64,000 nt of DNA from Mucilaginibacter sp. PPCGB 2223 (GTDB taxonomy: Bacteria; Bacteroidota; Bacteroidia; Sphingobacteriales; Sphingobacteriaceae): the NCBI RefSeq assembly GCF_001705515.1, contig NZ_MDJS01000003.1, positions 434,001 through 498,000 on the forward strand, in the 5' to 3' direction. This document shows, piece after piece, positions 1-8,851 of this stretch; position 1 is the stretch's first letter, and each line of letters starts with the position of its first letter. The notes beneath the pieces are model-generated. The model ran no database searches. It was not told where the DNA came from and saw only the letters and a program-made list of their open reading frames with translations. The position numbers and the translations under genes are program-made.

Positions 1-370
1 TATCCATCGGGTTGGATACTACGATGATGATGGTATTTGGCGAGTATTTAACAATGTTTTCGGTCACACTTTTAACAATTCCGGCATTGGTGCCGATCAG
101 TTCCTCACGGGTCATACCCGGTTTACGCGGCAGGCCCGAAGTAATGACTACTACTTCGCTATCCGCTGTAGCGGCATAATCGTTGGTAACGCCGGTAATC
201 TTGGTGTCGAAACCCAGGTAAGAGGCGGTTTGCATCATATCGATAGCCTTGCCTTCGGCAAAACCTTCGCGGATGTCTAACAAGATCAATTCTTCGGCTA
301 ATTCCCTGCGGGCAATGTTATCGGCACAAGTTGCGCCAACGGCACCGGCACCAATTACTGTTATTTTCAT
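1..370 (-). CDS. mdh: Malate dehydrogenase, N-terminal part (cut by window edge)
   Basis: NAD-dependent oxidation of malate to oxaloacetate in the TCA cycle, in the cytoplasm. About 123 codons are visible, starting from ATG at 368-370 on the minus strand; the C-terminus lies outside the window. The protein opens with a Rossmann nucleotide-binding motif (VIGAGAVGATCADNIA). It carries the mobile active-site loop typical of LDH-like malate dehydrogenases (GLPRKPGMTREEL) and the VVSNPMD stretch that lies next to the cofactor. The pattern fits the LDH-like MDH of Bacteroidota rather than lactate dehydrogenase, but the substrate-deciding residues are only partly in view. A gap of about 170 bases separates it from the TamL gene, which reads the same way, so it probably has its own promoter. 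Confidence 0.9.
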   Translation of the reverse strand, partial: MKITVIGAGAVGATCADNIARRELAEELILLDIREGFAEGKAIDMMQTASYLGFDTKITGVTNDYAATADSEVVVITSGLPRKPGMTREELIGTNAGIVKSVTENIVKYSPNTIIIVVSNPMD

Positions 371-539
371 GAGACTTTATAATTTAGATGGTTATTGATT
401 ACTGCCCTAAGGTAGTAAAAGGCAGTATTAAAAAAAATGATTTGCGCGAAGTTATTGTATGTATTTGATTACTTAATTTATTAGGTTAATTGTCGTGGCG
501 GCAACTGGATAATCTAATAATAAACTATTCGCACACGAC

Positions 540-2840
540 TCAGAACGGATACCCTATCGCCAAATTAAACACCAGGTTCTGACTGCGCCACCCGCCGTTT
601 AAAAAGTTTATCTGGTCGATCACCCAGCGTTGGCCCCCGGGTAGCCAGGGTTTGCGGATGGGGAAGCCCAGATCGGTGCGCAGCACCAGAACAGTCAGGT
701 CAAATCGTAAACCAAAGCCAGCATCGGCTGCCACCTGGCTCAAAAAGTTTTTACCAAAAGCGGCGCCCTCCAATCCATCGTGCGGACGGATGTTCCAAAT
801 GTTTCCGGCGTCGACAAACAGCGCCCCATGCACTATACTAAACAGTTTTGGCCGGTATTCTATATTGGCTTCCAGTTTAATGTCGCCCGACTGATCCGGG
901 ATAAAACCCGAGCCGCTGGTAATGGTTTGCGACGGGATATAGGTACCCGGCCCTATCGACCGCGCCCTGAAACCCCGTAAGCTGTTCGACCCGCCAATGA
1001 AGAATTGCTGGCTGTAAGGCATAATGGTCGAGTTGCCGTAAGGCAAGCCCGCGCCCGCATAAAAGCGCGCCGCCATCTGGTCGGTATTGGTGATCTTGTG
1101 GTAAAAGCGGTATTCGCCTTCCAGCTTTACATATTGGTTATAAATTGTGCCGAATAGCTTTTTTGCTTTGCCCGCAAGCGTATCTGCCCCGCTCACAATG
1201 CCCAATATGTTGGCCGAAAGGCCAAGTTTGGTATTGAAATAATGCGTATTGGTTTTATAATCCAACTGGGTATTGGTATGGGTGAAACTATAAGTCGGAC
1301 CAAAAGTCAGCTGGTTGTCAATCACATGTTTCAGCGAGGGGTTTTGCGTATGCCTGATGCTATCGGTGTACAACTGTGTAACGCTTGCCGCTTTCACATA
1401 GGTAATGCTGATCACTTCCAGGTCGTGCTGAATAAAATCGGTTTGCTTCCACTGGTAACCAAATTGGGCGCGAAATGAGTTTAGCGAGTATAGCTGAGTG
1501 CGATTGGTCAGGTCGTACTCAAACTGTAGCGTAGTGTGCGGTAAAAAGTCGCTGTTGCTGTTCACACGCATCGGTGTGATAAATCTTGGCCAGCTCAGGC
1601 TTGTTTGGATGCCGGCCTGGTACACGTTAAACCCGTTGTTCTGCCCGCCAAACTGCACATCCCGGCTACCCATCAATGATACGGTGAGCAGCTCCGCGCC
1701 TCTAAATGTGTTACGGTTTCGCCAGGTGATATTGGCCTGAGTGCCCGTATAGTTGGCCGATGTGGTGCGACCGATCAGCTCAAACCGCAGCGATTTATTT
1801 CGATAGGGCGTCAAGTAATAAAATGCGTTCAGCTTCGGCGATCCCGGGTCGTTCACATCCTCAAACCTGTTCTTCACAAATTTATAGGGCCCAAGATCGA
1901 TAAAGCGGTGTAATGCCTGGTTATGGTCGGCATGGTTATACGGTTCGCCCGGGTGGAACGACATCACGTTGCGGAACACATAAGGATGTATTGTGTTTTT
2001 CGGATCGATCACAAAATAATCGTCATAACGCAGTGCCGAGTCGAGCTTGATGGCTGTATCCTTGAGCGAATACCGTGGATATATGTAAATATTTTTAATG
2101 GTATAAATATCCCAGGCCTTATCGTTGGTTTCCTGTTTAATGGTCACATATTCGTTCACCCTGTTCTTACCCGCGTTGGTGCTGTCGATCTGCAGCAAAA
2201 TATCATCCGGTGAAAAATAGTAAAAACCCTCTTCCTTCAGCCGTGCATCAATGCGCAGGCGTTCGGCTTTGATGGTGGCCAGGTTATATTTATCCCCAAC
2301 CTTTAGCAGCGATTGTTTGGCTGTGCCAGCCACTGCCGTATCCAGACTGCCGGTGTCGGTAGGGAAATGTATACTGTTGATCTTGTATGCCGGCCCGGTT
2401 TGGATGTTATAAATGGCTTTGGCGGTGCGCCGTTTCTTCACCAGGCTATCCCCCTTTACCTGCGCCAAAAAATAGCTTTCATTCTGCAGCTGGCTTTGCA
2501 AAATGGTTGCATTCTGGTCCAGGTCTACCGTGCTCCACAACACAGGCGGCTCGCCGCGCTTATTGATAAAGCGCGACAGAAAGTTCTTCCTGCCTTTGCT
2601 GATGTTATACAGCCACAGTTTAAAACGCAATCCAAGGAATGAAGCATTAGGTTTTGGCCTTGTCAAGCCGGTAAGTTCGGTGGTCAGGTCCTTACGCTCA
2701 CGCCGGGTAGTATTCGTATCCTTTTTGATGTTCACCTGCACACCAGTATACAGCTTCTCGTTGGCAGGCAGGTAACGGGTATTGCTGCAGGCGCTTATAA
2801 ATAAAGCCAGTATTAACAGGTATGGTAAACGCTTGCTCAT
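540..2840 (-). CDS. tamL: TamL-type Omp85 lipoprotein (BamA/TamA-like outer-membrane assembly protein)
   Basis: Likely outer-membrane partner of TamB in assembly or transport of envelope proteins or lipids. The 766-residue protein starts with a lipoprotein signal (lipobox FISAC, Cys18), which separates Bacteroidota TamL from proteobacterial TamA. A POTRA-like N-terminal half follows, with repeats of the type 'eGFYYF' near residues 205-210. The C-terminal half is a surface-antigen beta-barrel. It carries the Omp85-family segment FFIGGSNSLRGFRARSIGPG, then a GDIKLEANIEYRP strand, and ends in an aromatic residue (IGYPF), as is usual for barrels. The gene lies 3 bases downstream of tamB, so the two are almost certainly one transcript. 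The family is clear; the substrate is not known from the sequence. Confidence 0.88.
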   Translation of the reverse strand: MSKRLPYLLILALFISACSNTRYLPANEKLYTGVQVNIKKDTNTTRRERKDLTTELTGLTRPKPNASFLGLRFKLWLYNISKGRKNFLSRFINKRGEPPVLWSTVDLDQNATILQSQLQNESYFLAQVKGDSLVKKRRTAKAIYNIQTGPAYKINSIHFPTDTGSLDTAVAGTAKQSLLKVGDKYNLATIKAERLRIDARLKEEGFYYFSPDDILLQIDSTNAGKNRVNEYVTIKQETNDKAWDIYTIKNIYIYPRYSLKDTAIKLDSALRYDDYFVIDPKNTIHPYVFRNVMSFHPGEPYNHADHNQALHRFIDLGPYKFVKNRFEDVNDPGSPKLNAFYYLTPYRNKSLRFELIGRTTSANYTGTQANITWRNRNTFRGAELLTVSLMGSRDVQFGGQNNGFNVYQAGIQTSLSWPRFITPMRVNSNSDFLPHTTLQFEYDLTNRTQLYSLNSFRAQFGYQWKQTDFIQHDLEVISITYVKAASVTQLYTDSIRHTQNPSLKHVIDNQLTFGPTYSFTHTNTQLDYKTNTHYFNTKLGLSANILGIVSGADTLAGKAKKLFGTIYNQYVKLEGEYRFYHKITNTDQMAARFYAGAGLPYGNSTIMPYSQQFFIGGSNSLRGFRARSIGPGTYIPSQTITSGSGFIPDQSGDIKLEANIEYRPKLFSIVHGALFVDAGNIWNIRPHDGLEGAAFGKNFLSQVAADAGFGLRFDLTVLVLRTDLGFPIRKPWLPGGQRWVIDQINFLNGGWRSQNLVFNLAIGYPF

Positions 2841-2843
2841 GTT

Positions 2844-5800
2844 TTAATTTGTTTTTACAGGGTCGGCCGTTGGGGTTGGTGTTTGTTTGTCCTGTATGGC
2901 TTTATCCTTGTCTTTATTGACCTTATCGTCGGCTTTTTGTTGTTTTAGCATCTCCTTTTCGCGTTTGGTTTTGTTGCTGAATATCTGCCCGAAGCGGTTA
3001 TAATCCACCGTCAGCGAAAAACCTACGCCGGTTTCTATCACCTGCCCCTGTATCACAATAAACTGATCGCGACGGTAGGCACGTATCAGGTAACGCCCAT
3101 CCTGCGTCAATTTATAACCGACCGAAATATCGCCTGCGATATTGGTGCCCTGCTCTCCCGGCTGCTGCCCTTCGAGGTTAAAGTTATTCCCCACGCTCAC
3201 CGTCAGCCGGTCGTTCAAAAAACGTTTGGACAGGCCAACGTTCAGGTCCGTCCGGTTGGTGGCTGTCCCGCTGGCATAGTCTGTGCCCGATTGCAGGTTG
3301 AAGTTCACATCCACGCCTGCTATCAGGTTACCAGCCAGGTTGTTCAGCTGATCCGACAGGAGCGAGCTCACGCTGTTGCGGATGGTACCGTTCAGCCCGT
3401 CGCTGCCAGCCTGGCTCTGGAAAGGATTGTCACCGATAAAGTGATTGAGCAGCAGCACCGCAAAAACCTGTTTGTTCATTTCGTTAGGGTCCTGCCGCAG
3501 CTGATCGAGCTTGCCGTTCACAGTATTCACCACATCCGCGCCTACGGTATAAGTGCTGTCGGGCAGTACAATGTTAAAAGCAATATTGGGCTGCATCAGT
3601 TGGTCGGTCATTGTCAGGTCGACGTTAAAAGGCAGCTTTTCTTTATACAAAGCCTGCTCGCTCTCTCCGCCTAACTGGTTCCCGACCAAATCGATTGGAG
3701 CCACCTTGGCCACATAAATGGCCGTGATATTCAGTGTAGCGCTGGTTGGGTCGCCCTGCCAGGTGATGGTGCTGCCAGGCTTGAGCAGGAAACGGCGGTT
3801 AAACGTAGCATACGACAAATCGTACGATCCTGAATTCAGTGTGTAAGTACCCGTCAGGTTGGTCTTTCCGCTCGGGTCGATACCGCCGTTTAACTGCGCA
3901 TCGCCCTTTACCCGTACAATATCGCCATTACGGTCGTCCACCACGATAATAAATTCGGCATTCTTATCAATGGTAATATTAGCCGAAACGTCCATCCCGC
4001 GGAAACCCGATTTACGTAACGAGTCGATCTGTCTCCTCATCAGCGAATCCAGCTTCGGCTCTTTTTTGTTCACAAACTCCACCACGCCTTTCCGGTCCTC
4101 TACGCTTGGGTCGGTTTGGGGCAATACTACCGTCAGACGCGTTTTATCATTTACTTTCAGTGTAGCATCAACAATTGGCAGGTGCGAATCGCCCCGTATC
4201 CTGATCTGGCTATCTAGGTAAATCTGCCCGTAATACAGTTTATTTTCGGCCGCTATACCATTGAATACCTTAAAATTATTGGTCGTCACATCAAGCCCGA
4301 ACTTATAATCGGTATAATTCTGCGTGTAAACCGTTCCGGTCACTACGGCTTTGTTCCCCGCCGAATCGATCAGCGTAAAATTATTGAACATGATGCCGTC
4401 GCTGTTAAACGTGATCTTCTCGTTGGGTGCTTTGTAATACGAATTGATCATCGCGATGTTGAACGCTGCATTATTGAAATTCACATCCCCGCGGATGACA
4501 GGCGCCCCAGGCGTTCCGGTAATCTTTAACCGGCCTGCTATGTTCCCGCTCGATTTTCTCAGGTTACCGAAGGTAAAACCTTCGATGCTCTTCAGGCCCA
4601 GGTTAATAATGTTCAGATCCAGGTCGATATTGCCCTTATCCGTATAGTAAAAACCATTGAGCGTTACCTGGTTACCCTTTCCGGTGATGGTCATGTTAGC
4701 TGCCAGGGTATTGGCCTGCAGGTTGTTTATTTTAAGTGCGATATTACCGACCGTATCGCCGTTAAAATTAAAGTCGGCGACGTTGATATCGCTGGTAAAT
4801 TCGGCCGTTTTGTCCAGGTTTTTAACGGTAGCATTGCCATTAATAGTGCCGCCAACCAGCAAGCCATTCTGCTGTGCCAGTTTGGTGAGGGTCTCGATCT
4901 TAAAATTCTTAAAATCGATATTGAGCGGACCGTTTGCCTGCGGCGGTGAAGTGTTAATGCTTAACGACTGCCCCGCGTTGCTGATGGTGAAATCCTTCGC
5001 TAAAATACCCGCACCGCCAAACTGCAGCGAGTTGCTGCTGCTCACCGTCCACGGCGTATAATCCAACAGTAAACCGGTCGGTAAAAAGCTAAACTGGTAA
5101 GCCTTATCCAATGCGGTAAAAGTTCCGGCGATGCGGTAACGCTCTTTTTTGTTGACGTCGCGCACCTGCAAGCTTATACCCAGCTTGTTGTTTTGTGCGC
5201 TCCCGCTGATGCTGGTATTCAGCAGATCAACCTGCGAGGCCTTCACCTCATCCGCGGTAATGCTATAATTCAGCGCATTGTTATTGGTGTTGATGGCGAG
5301 CTTCACATTGTTAATCACATTGGTACCATAAGTAACTTTCGGCATACTGCCGTTTACTATCAAAGTACCTTGTTCGCTGTCAAAACTACCTTTCAGCGAT
5401 ACCGGGTCCATCTGTTTCAGATCGGGCACGAACTCTTTGAACAGCGGCGTTTTTACAACAGATGCCGTAAACGTAAACCGTTCGGGGCTGTATCTCACTT
5501 TCGTTGGAGTGCCCATCGCGAAATATTTGTTCACCTCGTCCTGCAAGGCAGTTCCTATCTCGGTCAGTTTGTATTTGCCGGCCAACCGGGCATTTACCAT
5601 TTGCGATGATAATTTCAGTGTGCTGCTGTCGGCGTTGGCCGTAGCCGTAACATTGGCGCTGTCCAGCCGGATACGTTGTTTACCGTTAATCACCAGCAGG
5701 TCGGTCAGGTCTATAGTCCCGTTCAGATAATCCGGGTCGGCAGTCGGCAAATGCGCCACCAGTTTGCCATGCGCCCGCATCGGCGTTTTCGAAAAGCCCA

Positions 5801-7937
5801 GCTTCTGCACATCCGCACTATCCAGGTTCAGCGTCACATCCACCGAAGGATACTTTTTGTTCGTGTTGGCTTTGGCATCCAGCGCGAAGTTCAGGTTCGG
5901 GTCTTTCATCTTGGCCATGGCAGCGATTGCTCCATTAGTAGCCGTGCCGCTCACCGCCAGGTTCTGGTAAGTATAACCCCGGATATTCGCCTTCACAATA
6001 TCCCCGCTGAATGTCGCAGTAATGGCCTTAGGGTCGATTCCCGTGCCTTTTACCTTAGCGTTCATCGTTACATAACCCACGTTTTTTGACTGCCCTGTCA
6101 GCTTACCTACGTTCACATCATTGGCTTTGATATCGGCAGTATAGCTCATAGTCTTCATGCCTTTGCTCATATCCACCGAAGCGATCGCATCAACCGCGCC
6201 ATCGCTTGTCCGCAGGTTCAGGTTGGTATTAAAAGCTTTCATTCCGCCTTTAAACGTCCCCTTTACATTCAATGCGTCCGGCAGGTTTATGTTGGATGGG
6301 ATAGCACCCGGATGTACCAGTTTAGCAACATCTGCTTTAGTCGTATTAAAATCGTTAATCCGGATATTGAAATAGGCCTTGTTCACGTCCGGTAAACCTT
6401 TCACTTCGCCAGATGCCTTGATATGCGTGCGGCTCAAACCGGTCAGGTCCAGATTAGGTATCGACAGGTCATTCAGTTTCCCGATCACCCGGCTGTTGAT
6501 GCTGAACACGGCATTCGGCGAACTCTTAAACGGCTCCATCGAAGCCATATCCGGCATTAATAGTAAAACATCTTTCAGTCCGATCCGGCTGTTCACCACA
6601 TTGGCGTTCACCCTGATCGAGCCCAAATCATTGCTCAAAGCCGACAGCGAACGGTAACTTACCTGCACATGGTTCTGTATCACGCTGCGCGGCGTTTCCA
6701 GGTACAGGTTATCCAGATGCGATTCCTTTTCGCCGTAAAAAAAAGCCGTGCGGAAATGCTTTATTTGCAGTCCACTCTTCTCGCTGAAATAGAAATCGTT
6801 GATATTACCCTGCGCGGCTGTCGCCGTATAAACCAGGTTACCGGCATCCAGATTCAGATTATGGATATCCATGTGCCCAAAATCCAAACCTCTGCCTGTA
6901 GGTTTCACCGCCTCATTATCAAACTTCAGATCGTTATGTATAAAACTTACTTTAGCCAAAGTGAGCTGCCATGGTTTGCCGGTTTGCGGCGCAGCAACTA
7001 TGGTATCAAGCTTTTTGATGGTCTTCACCACCACTTTTTTAACCGTTTCGGGTTTCAGGAAGGTCAGCACAGTTTTGGTATCGTAAAGCTGTATGGCATT
7101 CAGTTTTACGTTTTGGTTTTTAAAGTCGAGCTTATCTACATCAACCAATAGCTTGCCCAGCGTAACATTGCTTTTCATTTCCTTGCCGGTATAATCCACG
7201 TGGATCTTCGACAAATCGATAATGCCTAAGTTCAGATTAAGTGCGATAGGGGTAGACGCGGTATCTGGCTTAGTCGATTCCAGCGTACCTGATGGTGTCT
7301 GGATAATGCGTGCATCAAATCCCGATAAGGTAATTTTCGGTATGGTAAACTTCATTTGAGCCATATCAAAATCCTTAATGCGGGTATCAAAATGGTTCAG
7401 GGTAAACTTTACATCGTTACCGCTCTGATCGTCTTTATACAAAATATTGATCTTATCGAGCGCGATCTTATTCACTGAAAATTTCATGGTCGAAACCGTG
7501 TCCGCAGGCTGCGGCGTTTTTTGCTGATCGGTGTTAAAAGCTTTAATAATATAGTCGAAATTAAATACCCCGGCCCTGGTGCGTTTTACGTTTGCTGCGA
7601 TGTTCTGCAGGTCTATTTCATTGATCTCCACGTTGTGGTGCAATAACTTGAACATCGAGATATCCACCTTCAGCTTATCGCCGGCCAAAAGGGTATCGCC
7701 ATGCTGATCGGCAAAGTAAACGCCTTGCAACACCACCAGCTTCGGAAATTCCACGCTCAGCTTATTGATCTGAACTTTGGTGTGGATTTTATTCTGCAGA
7801 AAGGTAACCGCCTTATTTTTAGCAAAATTCTGTACCGCAGGTACCTGTATCAGCACCAGCACAAGCACCACCACGAATATCACTACCCCGGTGATCCACA
7901 ATAAGGTTTTAAGTACTATGCGACCAAATCTTTTCAA
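2844..7937 (-). CDS. tamB: TamB-type translocation/assembly module protein (DUF490, AsmA-like)
   Basis: Large periplasm-spanning protein of 1,697 residues anchored by one N-terminal membrane helix (residues about 10-32, rich in V, L and I). The long middle is repetitive beta-structure of the AsmA/TamB type, expected to form a groove for lipids or unfolded outer-membrane proteins. The last 400 or so residues match the TamB (DUF490) C-terminal domain, including a stretch typed as 'LTGTYTLNSGSYDLSY' and a conserved 'VFAVLLLNHFIG' region. A charged, lysine-rich tail closes the protein. It is followed after 3 bases by the TamL gene, the usual Bacteroidota arrangement. The length exceeds the E. coli protein (about 1,260), as is normal in this phylum. 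The opposite-strand reading frames inside it are shadows. Confidence 0.88.
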   Translation of the reverse strand: MKRFGRIVLKTLLWITGVVIFVVVLVLVLIQVPAVQNFAKNKAVTFLQNKIHTKVQINKLSVEFPKLVVLQGVYFADQHGDTLLAGDKLKVDISMFKLLHHNVEINEIDLQNIAANVKRTRAGVFNFDYIIKAFNTDQQKTPQPADTVSTMKFSVNKIALDKINILYKDDQSGNDVKFTLNHFDTRIKDFDMAQMKFTIPKITLSGFDARIIQTPSGTLESTKPDTASTPIALNLNLGIIDLSKIHVDYTGKEMKSNVTLGKLLVDVDKLDFKNQNVKLNAIQLYDTKTVLTFLKPETVKKVVVKTIKKLDTIVAAPQTGKPWQLTLAKVSFIHNDLKFDNEAVKPTGRGLDFGHMDIHNLNLDAGNLVYTATAAQGNINDFYFSEKSGLQIKHFRTAFFYGEKESHLDNLYLETPRSVIQNHVQVSYRSLSALSNDLGSIRVNANVVNSRIGLKDVLLLMPDMASMEPFKSSPNAVFSINSRVIGKLNDLSIPNLDLTGLSRTHIKASGEVKGLPDVNKAYFNIRINDFNTTKADVAKLVHPGAIPSNINLPDALNVKGTFKGGMKAFNTNLNLRTSDGAVDAIASVDMSKGMKTMSYTADIKANDVNVGKLTGQSKNVGYVTMNAKVKGTGIDPKAITATFSGDIVKANIRGYTYQNLAVSGTATNGAIAAMAKMKDPNLNFALDAKANTNKKYPSVDVTLNLDSADVQKLGFSKTPMRAHGKLVAHLPTADPDYLNGTIDLTDLLVINGKQRIRLDSANVTATANADSSTLKLSSQMVNARLAGKYKLTEIGTALQDEVNKYFAMGTPTKVRYSPERFTFTASVVKTPLFKEFVPDLKQMDPVSLKGSFDSEQGTLIVNGSMPKVTYGTNVINNVKLAINTNNNALNYSITADEVKASQVDLLNTSISGSAQNNKLGISLQVRDVNKKERYRIAGTFTALDKAYQFSFLPTGLLLDYTPWTVSSSNSLQFGGAGILAKDFTISNAGQSLSINTSPPQANGPLNIDFKNFKIETLTKLAQQNGLLVGGTINGNATVKNLDKTAEFTSDINVADFNFNGDTVGNIALKINNLQANTLAANMTITGKGNQVTLNGFYYTDKGNIDLDLNIINLGLKSIEGFTFGNLRKSSGNIAGRLKITGTPGAPVIRGDVNFNNAAFNIAMINSYYKAPNEKITFNSDGIMFNNFTLIDSAGNKAVVTGTVYTQNYTDYKFGLDVTTNNFKVFNGIAAENKLYYGQIYLDSQIRIRGDSHLPIVDATLKVNDKTRLTVVLPQTDPSVEDRKGVVEFVNKKEPKLDSLMRRQIDSLRKSGFRGMDVSANITIDKNAEFIIVVDDRNGDIVRVKGDAQLNGGIDPSGKTNLTGTYTLNSGSYDLSYATFNRRFLLKPGSTITWQGDPTSATLNITAIYVAKVAPIDLVGNQLGGESEQALYKEKLPFNVDLTMTDQLMQPNIAFNIVLPDSTYTVGADVVNTVNGKLDQLRQDPNEMNKQVFAVLLLNHFIGDNPFQSQAGSDGLNGTIRNSVSSLLSDQLNNLAGNLIAGVDVNFNLQSGTDYASGTATNRTDLNVGLSKRFLNDRLTVSVGNNFNLEGQQPGEQGTNIAGDISVGYKLTQDGRYLIRAYRRDQFIVIQGQVIETGVGFSLTVDYNRFGQIFSNKTKREKEMLKQQKADDKVNKDKDKAIQDKQTPTPTADPVKTN

Positions 7938-8258
7938 AGTACAGATGTGTTTTTAGCCAATAGAATGTGTTTTCAGAAATATAAATGAGAAAGGCTGCGC
8001 TTTTGTTTGAAATAAATGCGCGTTACGATTGATTTTATTGGTATGATCCGGTGCTTTGGCTGTGAAAGAGGTTTCTAAACGGTATCTTCTAACATGGGCA
8101 GACTGGATACCTGGCCTGTGGCTACGGCAACCGTATGAATATGAGAAAGAGTACGTAAGTGCAAGCGTAAAGCATGGTTACGACGGGCAAAGCCTAACAA
8201 ACAAAATCAAGGGGCAAGTATTAAAGAGCAGGAAACGGCAATATATTAACCTAACCCG
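7938..8258. other. Intergenic stretch of 321 bases with no secure gene
   Basis: This lies between the divergently read start of tamB and the 3' end of the DoxX-like gene. It contains an open frame on the plus strand (TTG at 8056, running to 8286 into the DoxX gene) encoding 76 residues that I do not recognise. It has no convincing ribosome site, an unusual start and a composition that looks non-coding. The 8060-8245 part reads unlike ordinary spacer and could be a decayed element, but nothing in it is diagnostic. Confidence 0.4.
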
Positions 8259-8711
8259 TCACCCCTCACTAAAAGGGCGCATATAAGGTACCGGGATATT
8301 GCGTACATAGTGCTGCCACAAAACCATGCCGCCGCTGATGATAATGATATTCTTCATAATATACTGGCCCAGCAAGGTAAAGCCCATATGGCTAAAGGTT
8401 TGTTGTGGAAAAAATACAAACGGGGTAAAAGTAAAGGCCATGTGGATGAACATAAACCATAGAACGGTTTTCATGAAACGGCAACTGATGAGCATGATGC
8501 CCAGCAGGCATTCCCAAACGGCGAGGATTTGAATGGCCAAATGATCGGGCAATAAGCCGAAAGTAAGCTGATGTATGGTTTGCGACGCTACCTGCTCGGC
8601 CGGGCTCAGCCCGTAAAAAAACTTCAATACGCCAAACCAAAGGTAAATTACGCCGATGCTGATCCGCAGGACGCGGAACGGGTTGAGCGGGTTTGATTTA
8701 ACTTCGGTCAT
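8259..8711 (-). CDS. DoxX-like small membrane protein
   Basis: A 150-residue protein with four predicted membrane helices. The N-terminal pattern (RISIGVIYLWFGVLKFFYG followed by LSPAEQVASQTI) is typical of DoxX-like proteins, an ill-defined family of four-helix membrane proteins sometimes linked to quinone or thiol redox chemistry. A second helix pair follows (LAVWECLLGIMLIS and a Phe/Pro-rich turn near FTFTPFVFFP). No partner gene sits beside it; the divergent neighbour is the heparinase II/III-like gene at 8852. The family assignment is fair, and the biochemical role is unknown. Confidence 0.7.
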   Translation of the reverse strand: MTEVKSNPLNPFRVLRISIGVIYLWFGVLKFFYGLSPAEQVASQTIHQLTFGLLPDHLAIQILAVWECLLGIMLISCRFMKTVLWFMFIHMAFTFTPFVFFPQQTFSHMGFTLLGQYIMKNIIIISGGMVLWQHYVRNIPVPYMRPFSEG

Positions 8712-8851
8712 TGCTTATTTAGTGCTGTTTGCATTTAACCTTTTGAACGATTATTTGTCGAATGGTTTAAATTATAAATGAATTAAGTTAATTATCTTGC
8801 CGGGGCCAATTAATCCCGGCACCATTGCAATGACGCTGTAATCACTAAAAC

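Noticed and set aside
3291..7151. Several long plus-strand frames inside tamB
   Set aside because: All lie within one continuous 1,697-residue protein with a clear family. They are strand shadows.
8056..8286. 76-codon plus-strand open frame
   Set aside because: TTG start, no credible ribosome site, overlap with the DoxX 3' end and no recognisable family; reported as an unexplained stretch only.
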